A stretch of 64,000 nt of DNA. Source: Acidibrevibacterium fodinaquatile. GTDB taxonomy: Bacteria > Pseudomonadota > Alphaproteobacteria > Acetobacterales > Acetobacteraceae. Position numbers and translations under genes: made by a program. The notes under the pieces are model-generated. The model had not been told where the DNA came from and did not search any database. It saw only the letters and a list, made by a program, of their open reading frames with translations. Shown one piece after another: positions 24,722 through 35,864 of the stretch. Location: positions 2,108,001-2,172,000 of the forward strand of contig NZ_CP029176.1 in NCBI RefSeq assembly GCF_003352165.1, read 5' to 3'. Position 1 is the stretch's first letter. Each line of letters begins with the position of its first letter.

Positions 24722-26242
24722 ATGACCCTTCCCATCATTCGCCTCTCGCCCGAGGACAGCGTGGTGATTGCCCGCGTCGCCCTGCTGCCGGGAACCCCGG
24801 TCGCCGACGGCGTTGCCACCAGCGAACGCATTCCCGCCGGCCACAAGGTCGCGATCCGCGCCCATGCGGCCGGCGAGCCGGTCAGGCGTTATGGCCAGAT
24901 CATCGGTTTTGCGACCCGCGACATCGCCCCCGGCCAGCATGTCCATACGCAGAATTGCGGCATGGGCGATTTCGCCCGCGATTATGCCTATGGCGTCGAT
25001 GCCCGCCCGACCGAGATGATCGACCCACCGGCGCAGTTTCAGGGCATCCGCCGCCCCGATGGCGCGATCGCGACGCGCAACTATATCGGCATCCTGACCT
25101 CGGTGAATTGCTCGGCGCATGTCGCGGCGATGGTCGCTGACGCGTTCCGCCGCAATCCGTTCACCGGCGATGATCCGCTCGCCGATTTTCCTCATGTCGA
25201 TGGCGTCGTCGCACTCACCCACAAGACCGGCTGCGGCATGACCCAGAAGGAGCCGTTGGCACTGCTCCGGCGCACCCTCGGGGGCTATGCCCGGCATCCG
25301 AATTTCTCGCATGTCATCGTGCTCGGGCTCGGCTGCGAGGTGAACCAGATCGGCGGCCTGATGGAGGAGCAGCGCCTCGCCGGCCGGCTCAAGGCGATGG
25401 ACATCCAGACCATGGGGGGCACCCGCCGCACGGTGGCCGCCGGCATCGATTTTGTGCGCGAAGTGCTGGCCGAAGCCAACCAGGCGCGGCGCGAGAGCGT
25501 TCCGGCGAGCGCGCTCAAGATCGCACTCCAATGCGGCGGCTCGGATGGGTATTCCGGCATCTCCGCCAATCCCGCCCTCGGCGCCGCGAGTGACCTCGTG
25601 GTGCGCCACGGCGGCACCGTCATTCTTTCCGAAACCCCCGAGACCTACGGCGCCGAGCATCTCTTGACCCGCCGCGCCGTCTCGCGCGAGGTCGGGGAAA
25701 AACTGGTCGCCCTGATGCGCTGGTGGGAGGAGTACACGGCCCGCGAGGGCGCCGAGATGGATGCCAATCCCTCGCCCGGCAACAAGGCCGGCGGGCTCAC
25801 CACCATTCTCGAAAAATCCTTGGGCGCGATGGCCAAGGCGGGCAGCACCAACCTCGTCGACGTGGTGCGCTATGCCGAACCGGTAACCGCGTCGGGCTTC
25901 GTGTTCATGGACACGCCCGGCTATGATCCGGTGGCGGCGACCGGGCAGGTCGCGGGAGGGGCCAATCTCGTTTGCTTCACCACCGGGCGCGGCAGCGTGT
26001 TCGGCTGCAAGCCCGCACCCTCGATCAAGCTTGCCACCAACACGCCGATGTTCCGCCGTATGGAAGACGACATGGACGTCAATTGCGGCAGCGTGCTCGA
26101 CGGCGCCGAGACCGTTTCCGAATGTGGCCAGCGGATTTTCGACCTTATCCTGCGCGTCGCTTCCGGCGAGAAAACCAAAAGCGAGCAATTCGATTTCGGC
26201 GCCGCCGAATTCGCCCCCTGGCAGATCGGCGCGACGATGTAG
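24722..26242 (+). CDS. UxaA/GarD-family sugar-acid dehydratase
   Basis: The 506-residue protein is a fused altronate/galactarate dehydratase. Residues 1-95 form the SAF-type small domain (HKVAIRAHAAGEPVRRYGQIIGFA). The large domain follows, with RNYIGILTSVNCSAHVA, THKTGCGMTQ and GCEVNQIGGLMEE. Cysteines in the large domain would hold the iron or cluster of this family. The enzyme removes water from a hexarate or hexonate to give a 2-oxo-3-deoxy acid, which the upstream aldolase (8-base gap) could cleave. Which sugar acid is used cannot be told. Confidence 0.9.
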   Translation: MTLPIIRLSPEDSVVIARVALLPGTPVADGVATSERIPAGHKVAIRAHAAGEPVRRYGQIIGFATRDIAPGQHVHTQNCGMGDFARDYAYGVDARPTEMIDPPAQFQGIRRPDGAIATRNYIGILTSVNCSAHVAAMVADAFRRNPFTGDDPLADFPHVDGVVALTHKTGCGMTQKEPLALLRRTLGGYARHPNFSHVIVLGLGCEVNQIGGLMEEQRLAGRLKAMDIQTMGGTRRTVAAGIDFVREVLAEANQARRESVPASALKIALQCGGSDGYSGISANPALGAASDLVVRHGGTVILSETPETYGAEHLLTRRAVSREVGEKLVALMRWWEEYTAREGAEMDANPSPGNKAGGLTTILEKSLGAMAKAGSTNLVDVVRYAEPVTASGFVFMDTPGYDPVAATGQVAGGANLVCFTTGRGSVFGCKPAPSIKLATNTPMFRRMEDDMDVNCGSVLDGAETVSECGQRIFDLILRVASGEKTKSEQFDFGAAEFAPWQIGATM

Positions 26243-26250
26243 CGGGCCCG

Positions 26251-26802
26251 GTGCCGCCCCCTCCCGAAGAGCCGGCCGCCGTCAGCAACGCCGATCTCTT
26301 TCGCGGTTTTCTCGGGATCGGCGTAAGCGGCTTCGGCGGCGTGTTGCCCTGGGCGCGGCGGATGGTGGTCGAGCAGCGCGGCTGGCTGGACGCCGCCGCC
26401 TTCAACGATCTTCTCGCCTTGTGCCAGTTCCTGCCGGGGCCGAACGTGATCAATCTTTCGGTCGCGCTCGGCGCCCGCTTCGGCGGTTGGCGCGGGGCGC
26501 TCGCGGCGTTCGCCGGGCTGATGCTGGCGCCAATGGCGATCGTCATCGGGCTTGGCGCGGTCTATGCCCGCACGCAGGATCTCGCCTTCGTCCAGCATCT
26601 TTTCCACGGCCTCGCCGCCGGCGCATCGGGGCTCATTCTGGCGACGGCGGCGAAAATCGCCTGGCCGCTGCGGCGCCGGCCGGCGGCGCTCGCCCTCGCC
26701 GCCTTGGTCTGGTGCGCGGCAGCGATCTTCCGCGCGCCGCTGTTTCTGATCCTCGCGATCGGCGCCGGGCTCGGGCTGATCGTCGCGCGGCGGGCGCGAT
26801 GA
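26251..26802 (+). CDS. ChrA-family transporter, first half
   Basis: A 183-residue single-domain chromate-transporter-family protein started at the GTG at 26251, eight bases after the dehydratase stop. The domain begins LFRGFLGIGVSGFGGVLPWARR and carries the family motif CQFLPGPNVINLS near residue 61. About five or six hydrophobic segments follow. It overlaps the next gene, a second ChrA half, by ATGA. Paired short ChrA proteins work together as one transporter with the halves in opposite orientation. Chromate is the known substrate of the family, but many homologues are untested. Confidence 0.88.
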   Translation: MPPPPEEPAAVSNADLFRGFLGIGVSGFGGVLPWARRMVVEQRGWLDAAAFNDLLALCQFLPGPNVINLSVALGARFGGWRGALAAFAGLMLAPMAIVIGLGAVYARTQDLAFVQHLFHGLAAGASGLILATAAKIAWPLRRRPAALALAALVWCAAAIFRAPLFLILAIGAGLGLIVARRAR

Positions 26803-27320
26803 CGCTCGTGCTCGCGCTTTTCCTCACCTTCGCCGCGCTCTCGCCGCTCGCGTTCGGCGGCGGCAACACCATCCTGCCGGAAATGCAGCGCCAGGTGGTG
26901 AGCGTGCATCACTGGCTTGCGTCGCGTGATTTCATTGCCCTCTACGCCCTGGCGCAGGCGGCGCCGGGGCCGAACATGCTGGTCGCGACGCTGATCGGCT
27001 GGCGGGTCGCCGGGCTCGGCGGCGCGCTTGCCGCAACGATCGGGCTTTGTCTTCCCTCCTCGCTGCTCACCTTCACCATCGCCGGTCTCTGGTGGCGGTT
27101 TCGCGAAGCACGCTGGCGGCACTGGGTTCAAGCAGCCCTGGTGCCGGTAACCGTCGGGCTGGTCGGCGCGGGTGCCGCGGTGATCGCGGCGGGGACGGCG
27201 CGCGGCCCGCTCGCAGCCCTGATCACCGCGCTCGTCACCGTCGCGACGCTCATGACGCGCTTCAACCCGCTCTGGTTTCTCGCCCTGAGCGCGCTCGCTG
27301 GCGTGCTCGGGCTGGTGTGA
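26799..27320 (+). CDS. ChrA-family transporter, second half
   Basis: A 173-residue partner of the gene just upstream, started at the ATG at 26799. It begins LFLTFAALSPLAFGGGNTILPEMQRQVV and has the motif LAQAAPGPNMLVATLIGW near residue 50, the ChrA signature. Five or six membrane segments are visible. The two-gene form with a 4-base overlap fits the short-chain ChrA pairs. The gene ends 13 bases before the convergent rsfS. Confidence 0.88.
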   Translation: MTLVLALFLTFAALSPLAFGGGNTILPEMQRQVVSVHHWLASRDFIALYALAQAAPGPNMLVATLIGWRVAGLGGALAATIGLCLPSSLLTFTIAGLWWRFREARWRHWVQAALVPVTVGLVGAGAAVIAAGTARGPLAALITALVTVATLMTRFNPLWFLALSALAGVLGLV

Positions 27321-27333
27321 CCCGCCGCACCAT

Positions 27334-27861
27334 TCACGGCAGCAGGCTGACCTCCGGTCCGTCGAGATCGCTGCCCCACATTTTTTCGAGATTATAAAGG
27401 CGGCGGGCGTCCGGCTTGAAGAGATGGACGATGATGTCACCGGCATCGAGCAACACCCAATCGGCGCCGCCGGCGCCCTCGACCGGCACCCGCTTCAGCC
27501 CGGCGGCGCGCAGCTTCTCGGCGAGATGGGCAGCCATCGCCTCGATCTGGCGGTCGGCGAGGCCGGTCGCGATGATCATCCGTTCGGCGAAGGCGGCGCG
27601 GCCGGCGAGGTCGAGGGTGACGATATCCTCCGCCTTGTCGTCCTCGAGGCTCGCGGTAATGAGGGCGCTCAGCCGGTCGAGATCGATGTCGGCACGGCGC
27701 GGCCGGGGCGCGCGGCGCGGCGCCGGTTTGCCGGCGGCGGCAGGCTTGGCCTGCGTTGCGCTTCCAGTGGCTTTGCCTTTGGCGGCGGGCTTGGCGAGGG
27801 TCGCGGCTTTGCGCGGGCTGGCGCTGGCGCGGCGGGCGGTGGGGGATGGGGGGCGGGGAAT
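27334..27861 (-). CDS. rsfS: ribosome silencing factor RsfS, unusual start
   Basis: The conserved core DRLSALITASLEDDKAEDIVTLDL through ADWVLLDAGDIIVHLF and YNLEKMW is unmistakable RsfS, which binds L14 on the large ribosomal subunit and blocks subunit joining in starvation. In this frame no ATG, GTG or TTG lies between position 28374 and the core; the first ATG downstream is inside the core (AERMIIATG). I placed the start at an ATT (27861-27859) because CGGAG lies about eight bases before it. The first 50 residues would be a Lys/Ala/Pro-rich tail. It overlaps the nadD frame. A sequencing error or frameshift fusion with nadD is possible. Confidence 0.7.
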   Translation of the reverse strand: MPRPPSPTARRASASPRKAATLAKPAAKGKATGSATQAKPAAAGKPAPRRAPRPRRADIDLDRLSALITASLEDDKAEDIVTLDLAGRAAFAERMIIATGLADRQIEAMAAHLAEKLRAAGLKRVPVEGAGGADWVLLDAGDIIVHLFKPDARRLYNLEKMWGSDLDGPEVSLLP

Positions 27862-28442
27862 GGCGGTTCTCCGTTCTCTCTGAGATGCCTCGCGCGGAGC
27901 GCGCTCGCCGAGGCGGGATTTTGCGCAACCTGCAGAAAAACCCAGGCAGGCGGGGCGAGCTGCGCCAAGGCAGGCGCCATGCCCGGGTTTTTGAGCGCAT
28001 GGCGCAGCGTGCGGGCGGCGCGGCTCGCGCGGGCACGGCCATTGTAAGCGGGCCGAGGATGGACGGCTAGCGGGAGCCGCCGCGCGATCTCGCGCCAGCC
28101 CCGCCAGCGCGGCAATTCTTCGAGCAAATCGGCGCCCATCAACCAGACGAAGCGCGCGCGTGGAAAACGACGCTGCAACGCGGCGATGGTATCGCGGCTG
28201 AAGCGGGTGCCGAGCCGCGCCTCGATCCCGGTTGCGATGATGCGGCGGCCATCGGCGATGGCACGCGCCGAGGCGAGGCGCGCGGCGAACGGCGCCATGC
28301 CGGCCGGCGTCTTGAGCGGATTGCCCGGCGAGACCAGAAGCCAAACCTGATCGAGGCGCAAGGCGCGGCGGCATTGCGCTGCAATCAGCCGATGGCCGCC
28401 ATGCGCGGGGTTGAAGGAGCCGCCGAGGAGCCCGATACGCAC
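27669..28442 (-). CDS. nadD: nicotinate-nucleotide adenylyltransferase
   Basis: From the GTG at 28442 the protein starts RIGLLGGSFNPAHGGHRLIA, with the HxGH-type nucleotide-binding motif, and has ARFVWLMGADLLEELPRW near residue 94, both typical of NadD. It adenylates nicotinate mononucleotide in NAD synthesis. Homology ends near ASASALRARH about residue 194. The frame then runs on for about 60 Pro/Ala/Lys-rich residues to 27669, overlapping the 5' part of rsfS. That run-on is unusual for the family and may reflect a lost stop or an error. No ATG is available; the ribosome site is weak. Confidence 0.85.
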   Translation of the reverse strand: MRIGLLGGSFNPAHGGHRLIAAQCRRALRLDQVWLLVSPGNPLKTPAGMAPFAARLASARAIADGRRIIATGIEARLGTRFSRDTIAALQRRFPRARFVWLMGADLLEELPRWRGWREIARRLPLAVHPRPAYNGRARASRAARTLRHALKNPGMAPALAQLAPPAWVFLQVAQNPASASALRARHLRENGEPPFPAPHPPPPAAPAPARAKPRPSPSPPPKAKPLEAQRRPSLPPPANRRRAARPGRAVPTSISTG

Positions 28443-28497
28443 CCGCCGCCGGTCGCCGAAACGCGGCGGCTCCGCGGCACCCGGCGCGAGCGCGCTC

Positions 28498-29831
28498 TCA
28501 GGGGCGGATCTGGCCACTGCCCTCAACGAGATAGCGAAAGCTGGTGAGCTGTTCGAGCCCGACCGGGCCGCGGGCATGGATGCGCCCGGTCGCGATGCCG
28601 ATCTCGCCGCCGAAGCCGAATTCGCCGCCATCGCAGAACTGCGTGGACGCATTCCAAAGCCCGACCGCGCTATCGATGCCGGCGAGGAAAACATCCGCCG
28701 CCGCACGGTCCTCGGCGATGATCGCCTCGGTGTGCGCGCTGCCATGGCGGGCGATGTGGGCGAGCGCCTCGGCCATCCCCTCCACCACTTTGACCGAGAG
28801 AATGGGCGCCAGCCACTCGGTATCGAAATCCTCTGGTCCGGCCGCGGGCAGGTCGGGGAGGATCGCCCGCGCCTTGGGATCGGCGCGGAACGCGCAGCCA
28901 AGGGCGGTCAAGTCAGCCACGATCAGCGGCAGCAGCGTCGGCGCGATGGCGGCGTCGATGAGCAGCGTCTCGGTCGCGCCGCAGACGCCAGGGCGGCGCA
29001 TTTTGGCATTGGCGACGATGCGGCGCGCCATGGCGGGATCGGCGCTGGCATGGACATAGGTGTGACAAAGCCCTTCGGCATGGGCGAGCACCGGCACCCG
29101 CGCCTCGCGCTGCACCCGCTCGACCAGGGCCTTGCCGCCGCGCGGGATGATGAGGTCGATGACGCCGCCGCCGGCAAGCATCGCGCCGACATAGGCGCGG
29201 TCGGAATCCGGCGCGATCTGCACCGCCGCCTCCGGCAGCCCGGCTTCGCGCAGACCCGCACCGATCGCCGCCTGGATCGCGCGCGCGCTCCGCAAACTCT
29301 CCGAGCCGCCGCGCAGGATCACCGCATTGCCCGATTTTACGCACAGGCCAGCGGCGTCCGCCCCGACATTGGGCCTGCTCTCATAGATCATGCCGATGAC
29401 GCCGATCGGGGTTGCGATGCGCCGGAAGTGGAGCCCGTTCGGCCGCTGCCATGCGGCGAGCACGCGGCCGAGCGGGTCGGGCTGCGCTGCGATCTCCACA
29501 AGCCCCGCCGCCATCGCCGCGAGCCGCGCCGGGGTCAGGAGCAACCGGTCACGAAAGGCGCCGGTGCTGGCCGAGGCCGCGAGATCGGCCTCGTTGGCGG
29601 CGAGAATCTCGGTCTCCGCCGCCCGCAATGCCCTGGCGGCGGCGTCGAGCGCCGCATTACGAGCGGCAAGCGGGCTCATCGCGAGCGCCCGCGCCGCCGC
29701 CCGCGCGGCAGCGCCAGCCGCGCGGAGCCAGGCCGAGGCAGAAGCGGCCGGCGTGCTGCGCTCGTCATCGGCGATTTGATCCATCCCTGCCCCTCCCCCG
29801 CCGCGCTGGCGGCTTTCGCTCATGGCGGCGC

Positions 29832-29835
<4 letters not shown>
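28498..29835 (-). CDS. proA: glutamate-5-semialdehyde dehydrogenase (gamma-glutamyl phosphate reductase)
   Basis: The 445-residue enzyme reduces gamma-glutamyl phosphate with NADPH, the second step of proline synthesis. Family motifs are [21 protein letters not shown] near residue 140, [16 protein letters not shown] near 170, the catalytic Cys in [12 protein letters not shown] near 287, and [17 protein letters not shown] near the end. The start at 29835 overlaps the proB stop by ATGA. A second ATG at 29784 has a better ribosome site (GGGGGAGGGG) and may be the main start. The gene follows proB in the usual order. Confidence 0.95.
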
Positions 29836-32003
<2,168 letters not shown>

Positions 32004-32031
32004 TAGGAATGCGAGGGAATGCGCGCCGCGC

Positions 32032-32301
32032 TTATTCAGCCGCGACCGGCGGCTTGGTGACGGAGACATAAACCCGCGCCCCGGCTTTGCGCTCAAAGCA
32101 GACCCTTCCATCGACCAGGGCGAAAATCGTGTGGTCGCGCCCGAGCCCGACATTGCGGCCGGGACGGACCTTGGTGCCACGCTGGCGGATGATGATGTTG
32201 CCGGCGCGGACTTCCTGGTCGCCGAATTTCTTGACGCCGAGGCGACGGCCTTCGGTGTCGCGCCCGTTGCGCGAGGAGCCGCCGGCTTTCTTGTGGGCCA
32301 T
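32032..32301 (-). CDS. rpmA: 50S ribosomal protein L27
   Basis: The 89-residue protein has the L27 start [16 protein letters not shown] and the motif [23 protein letters not shown]. The N-terminal tail reaches the peptidyl-transferase centre. No cleavable N-terminal extension of the Firmicutes type is present. It follows rplU by 15 bases in the same operon. Confidence 0.98.
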   Translation of the reverse strand: MAHKKAGGSSRNGRDTEGRRLGVKKFGDQEVRAGNIIIRQRGTKVRPGRNVGLGRDHTIFALVDGRVCFERKAGARVYVSVTKPPVAAE

Positions 32302-32316
32302 GGTTCTTCTCCTCTC

Positions 32317-32631
32317 TCAGGCGGCGCTGATGTCTTGCACACGCAGCACGGTGAGGTGCTGGCGATGGCCGTTCTTGCGCCGGCTGTTCTGGCGGCGACG
32401 CTTCTTGAAGATGATCACCTTCTCCGCCCGCTCCTGCGCGATTACCCGCGCCGTCACCCGCGCGCCGGCCACGGTCGGGCTGCCGAGGGTCAGCGCCCCC
32501 TCCCCGCCGACGGCGAGGACATCGGTGAACGTGACCTCATCGCCCTCGGCGGCCGGGAGCTTCTCGACCTTGAGCACGGCATGGGGCGTCACGCGATATT
32601 GCTTGCCGCCGGTGCGGATGACTGCGAACAT
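32317..32631 (-). CDS. rplU: 50S ribosomal protein L21
   Basis: A 104-residue protein with the L21 start [25 protein letters not shown] and the basic C-terminal stretch [21 protein letters not shown] that contacts 23S rRNA. It is first in the rplU-rpmA pair. The 121-base gap before it should hold the promoter and leader; no clear -35/-10 pair stood out. Confidence 0.98.
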   Translation of the reverse strand: MFAVIRTGGKQYRVTPHAVLKVEKLPAAEGDEVTFTDVLAVGGEGALTLGSPTVAGARVTARVIAQERAEKVIIFKKRRRQNSRRKNGHRQHLTVLRVQDISAA

Positions 32632-32752
32632 TCAAAATTTCCTCAAACGCTGAAGGCCGGTTCTGGCTTCCCCCGCCACGCGACTTGGCGACGTCGGCGA
32701 AAGACAACACGCCCCGGCCGCCGGATGCGCGCCGGCCACCGAAGGAGGCGGG

Positions 32753-33652
32753 TTATAGCGACGGGCCGGGCTCTGTCAATGGCTTCCGCGCGCCGGACTC
32801 CCACCAGTCGAGGATATCGCGGCCGTGCCAATGGAGAACGCCGGGATGGCGATTGATATGGGCGTAAACCGCTTCGAGATAGCGAATGCGATGCGGCTGG
32901 CCGGAGATATAGGGGTGGATCGCGATCGCCATGAATTTCGGGCGCTCGGCGCCTTCGGCGTAAAGACGGTCGAAACTATCCTCACAGCGCCTCTGCCAGT
33001 AGGGGGATTCATGGTGCTGGACGATCATCGTCGGGATGTCGTTCAATTCCACCGTATAGGGTAGCGTGACCAGCTTGCCGGCGCGGGTTTCGATCTCGGT
33101 CGGCTCGTCGTCATAGACCCAGTCGCCGATATAGCGGATGCCGGCTTCGGCGAGGAGATCGGGCGTGTCCGCGGTTTCGGTCAGACCCGGGCCGAGCCAG
33201 CCGACCGGGCGGGTGCCGGTGAAGGCTTCGATCGTATCGAGGCTTTTGCGGATCATCGCCGCCTGATCCTCGATCTTGTGGATCGGGATCTGATCCCAGG
33301 CATGGCCCATGAATTCCCAGCCGGCATCGCGCGCTTCCGCCGCGACGCGGGGATAATCCTCACAGACACGGGCATTGATCGAGAGCGTCGGACGGATGCC
33401 GAGTGCCTTGAAGAGACGAAAGAAACGCCAGACGCCGACCCGCATGCCGTATTCGTGCCAAGACCAGTTGGGGACATCGGGGAGCAACACCTGCCCGGTC
33501 GGCGCCGGCAGAATCTGGCGTGCCATCGGCCGGCCGATGTCCCAGACCTCGAGATTGACGATGGTCCAGACGACGATTCGCGCATCGCCAGGCAGCCGGA
33601 GCGGCGGGCGGTCGACGATCGCCGAATAGGGGGCGCGCTCACGCGGGATCAT
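32753..33652 (-). CDS. polysaccharide deacetylase-family (NodB-like) hydrolase
   Basis: A 299-residue cytoplasmic protein of the NodB-homology/PuuE-like group, whose members act on allantoin, cyclic imides or acyl amines rather than on cell-wall sugars. Visible features are RIVVWTIVNLEVWD near residue 25, the EARDAGWEFMGHAWDQIPIHK region near 108 with metal-ligand His residues, GWLGPGLTETADT near 150, and IAIHPYISGQPHR near 250. It has no signal peptide. It lies 35 bases downstream of a Tat-exported amidohydrolase gene and probably shares its transcript, so both may act on one amide-containing compound. Confidence 0.85.
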   Translation of the reverse strand: MIPRERAPYSAIVDRPPLRLPGDARIVVWTIVNLEVWDIGRPMARQILPAPTGQVLLPDVPNWSWHEYGMRVGVWRFFRLFKALGIRPTLSINARVCEDYPRVAAEARDAGWEFMGHAWDQIPIHKIEDQAAMIRKSLDTIEAFTGTRPVGWLGPGLTETADTPDLLAEAGIRYIGDWVYDDEPTEIETRAGKLVTLPYTVELNDIPTMIVQHHESPYWQRRCEDSFDRLYAEGAERPKFMAIAIHPYISGQPHRIRYLEAVYAHINRHPGVLHWHGRDILDWWESGARKPLTEPGPSL

Positions 33653-33687
33653 GGAGGGCTCCTCTGTCTGCTGGCATAAGACGGCGC

Positions 33688-34623
33688 TCAGGAAAAACCG
33701 TAGAGGATTTCCGGGTTTTTGACCAGGATTTGGGTCCGGGTCGCGGCCTCCGGCGCCCAGTCGGCGAGGAGATCGAACAGAACCGCGTCATCCGGTTTGA
33801 CTTTCTCGGTCGGGTGCGGCCAGTCAGAGCCCCAAACCAGGCGCTCCGGCGCCGCTTTGACATAGGCGCGGGCAAGCGGGGTGATATCGGCATAGCGCGG
33901 CGGGCCGATGCGGCTGTCCTGATAGGCGCCGGAGAGCTTCACCCAGACATGGCCGCGATCGAGGAGTGCGCGCAGCGTCGCGAAAGCCGGGCTGTTCACG
34001 CCCTCGGGCTCGGGGATGCGGGCGAGATGATCGAACACCACCGGGGTCGGCAGACGCCGGAAAATCTCGGCGGCCTCGACGATCTGCGGCCCTTTCATAT
34101 GAATTTGCACATGCCAGCCGAGTTCATGGATGCGCCGCGACAAGGGTTCGACCATCTCGATCGTCGTCGCGCCGGCCTGCACGAGGTTGAAGCGGATGCC
34201 GCGCACCCCGGCTTCATTCATACGCCGAAGTTCGGCGAGCGGGATATCGGGATGGACGACGGCGATGCCGCGCGCGGTGGCGCCGAAGGCGGCAAGGGCC
34301 GCGAGCATGCAGCGATTATCGGTGCCATAGGTTGAGGGTTGCACGACGACGTTGCGGGTGGTGCCGAGGCGGCGCTGCAGCAGGCGGTAATCGGCGACCG
34401 TCGCATCGCCGGGGTGGAGGCTGGCGGCAGGGTCGGCGGGGAAATGATGGTCGTAGATATGATGATGACAATCGGCGGCGCCGGGCGGGGCGATGAGCGT
34501 TGGGCGCTCGCTGCCGGCCGACCACGGCACGGCGATCGCCTCGCCCGCGCCCGCCGCGCCCGCGGCCGCCGTGCCGGCGAGCATCCCGAGCGCCGCACGC
34601 CGGCCAAGCGGCTGTGATATCAT
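33688..34623 (-). CDS. amidohydrolase family 2 (TIM-barrel) protein with Tat signal
   Basis: The protein has 311 residues from the ATG at 34623, which follows GGGAGAAAACACC. The start QPLGRRAALGMLAGTAAAGAAG looks like a twin-arginine signal, so the enzyme is probably periplasmic. The barrel has the metal motif DCHHHIYD near residue 51, GIRFNLVQ near 142, WHVQIHMKG near 170, FDHLARIPEPEG near 195 and VWGSDWPHPT near 268. This is the dicarboxylate/lactonase-like amidohydrolase-2 group, covering lactonases and decarboxylases. The substrate is not apparent. Confidence 0.87.
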   Translation of the reverse strand: MISQPLGRRAALGMLAGTAAAGAAGAGEAIAVPWSAGSERPTLIAPPGAADCHHHIYDHHFPADPAASLHPGDATVADYRLLQRRLGTTRNVVVQPSTYGTDNRCMLAALAAFGATARGIAVVHPDIPLAELRRMNEAGVRGIRFNLVQAGATTIEMVEPLSRRIHELGWHVQIHMKGPQIVEAAEIFRRLPTPVVFDHLARIPEPEGVNSPAFATLRALLDRGHVWVKLSGAYQDSRIGPPRYADITPLARAYVKAAPERLVWGSDWPHPTEKVKPDDAVLFDLLADWAPEAATRTQILVKNPEILYGFS

Positions 34624-34706
34624 GGTGTTTTCTCCCTCGGGCATGGGTCGCAGGGCTCAGAGGCGTTGGGCCCTGATCGCTTCATTTCAAAACCATCGCA
34701 ACCTTG

Positions 34707-35822
34707 TCACAGGCCGCCCCAGACCTCTTCGGCCACCGCGACACAAAGCTCCAGCTTCGCCCATTGCTCCGCCTCGGTGAGGAGATTGCCCTCCTCGGTC
34801 GAGGCGAAGCCGCATTGCGGCGAGAGCGCGAGCTGTTCGAGCGGGAGATAGCGGGTGGCTTCCTCGATTCGCCGCTTGAGATCGTCCTTGCTCTCCAAAG
34901 CGCCGCTCTTGCTGGTGACGAGGCCGAGGACGACGATTTTATCGCCCCTCGGGACGAAGCGGAGCGGCGCGAAGCCGCCGGCGCGTTCGCTGTCATATTC
35001 CATGAAGTAGGCATCGACATCGATGCGATTGAACAGCACCTCGGCGACCGGCTCATAGCCGCCGGAGGCGATCCAGGTCGAGCGGAAATTGCCGCGGCAG
35101 AGATGCATGCTGACCACCATCTCCCGTGGTCGGCCCGCGATCGCGCGGTTGATGAGATCGGCGTAGATTTCGAGCAGCCCCTCGACATGCTCGCCCCGGC
35201 GCTTCAACCCCTCGATCTGCTCGGGATCACAGAGATAGGCGATATTGACCTCGTCGAGCTGAAGATAGCGGCAGCCGGCGGCGGCGAAGGCGGTGACCGC
35301 GTCCTGATAGGCGGTGCCGAGATCGGCGAAGAAGCCATCGAGTTCGGGATAGACGGCGCGGTCGATCGCCTGCCGACCGCCGCGAAAATGCAGCACGCTC
35401 GGCGAGGGAATGGTCTGTTTCGCGACGGCGCGCCCAACATGCTCGGCGGTGAAACGAAAATCCTCGATCATCACCGGCCGCCGCCACGTGATGCGGTCGG
35501 TGACGCGCAGCGCATGCGGCAGGGTCGCCCCCTTGAACGCCACTTTCTGCTCGGGCTCATACATCTCGACGCCGTCAAGACCGGCGAGGAAATCGAAATG
35601 CCAGTAAGCGCGGCGGAATTCGCCGTCGGTTGCGGCGCGCAGGCCAATCGCTTCCTGCTTTGCGATCGCGGCGATGATTTCCTCGTCCTCGATCGCCCGC
35701 AAGGCGCCAGCGCCGAGCCGCCCCGCGGCATGGGCGGCGCGCGCGGCGCGCAAACGTGGCGGGCGAAGCAGGCTTCCCACGTGATCGGCACGAAAGGGTG
35801 GGCGCGGCCGGGCAAGCGACAT
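34707..35822 (-). CDS. MetE-like cobalamin-independent methyltransferase (YxjG-like)
   Basis: The 371-residue protein corresponds to only the C-terminal catalytic half of MetE. It starts at the ATG at 35822 after the strong site GGAGGAAACACC. Zinc ligands are visible in VVSMHLCRGNFRS near residue 235 (His, Cys) and SPQCGFAST near 335 (Cys). The N-terminus RADHVGSLLRPP is typical of the YxjG/YxjH group. Such proteins move methyl groups to homocysteine or related thiols, with a methyl donor other than polyglutamyl folate in some cases. It leads the transcript with the amidohydrolase and deacetylase genes. Confidence 0.88.
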   Translation of the reverse strand: MSLARPRPPFRADHVGSLLRPPRLRAARAAHAAGRLGAGALRAIEDEEIIAAIAKQEAIGLRAATDGEFRRAYWHFDFLAGLDGVEMYEPEQKVAFKGATLPHALRVTDRITWRRPVMIEDFRFTAEHVGRAVAKQTIPSPSVLHFRGGRQAIDRAVYPELDGFFADLGTAYQDAVTAFAAAGCRYLQLDEVNIAYLCDPEQIEGLKRRGEHVEGLLEIYADLINRAIAGRPREMVVSMHLCRGNFRSTWIASGGYEPVAEVLFNRIDVDAYFMEYDSERAGGFAPLRFVPRGDKIVVLGLVTSKSGALESKDDLKRRIEEATRYLPLEQLALSPQCGFASTEEGNLLTEAEQWAKLELCVAVAEEVWGGL

Positions 35823-35864
35823 GGTGTTTCCTCCGGGATCTTTCTCTTCGGCGAACCTGCCGCG

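Noticed and set aside
27830-27870. Programmed -1 shift from nadD into rsfS at the C-rich run
   Set aside because: No X-XXY-YYZ heptamer fits the nadD phase there; kept only as an alternative to the ATT start.
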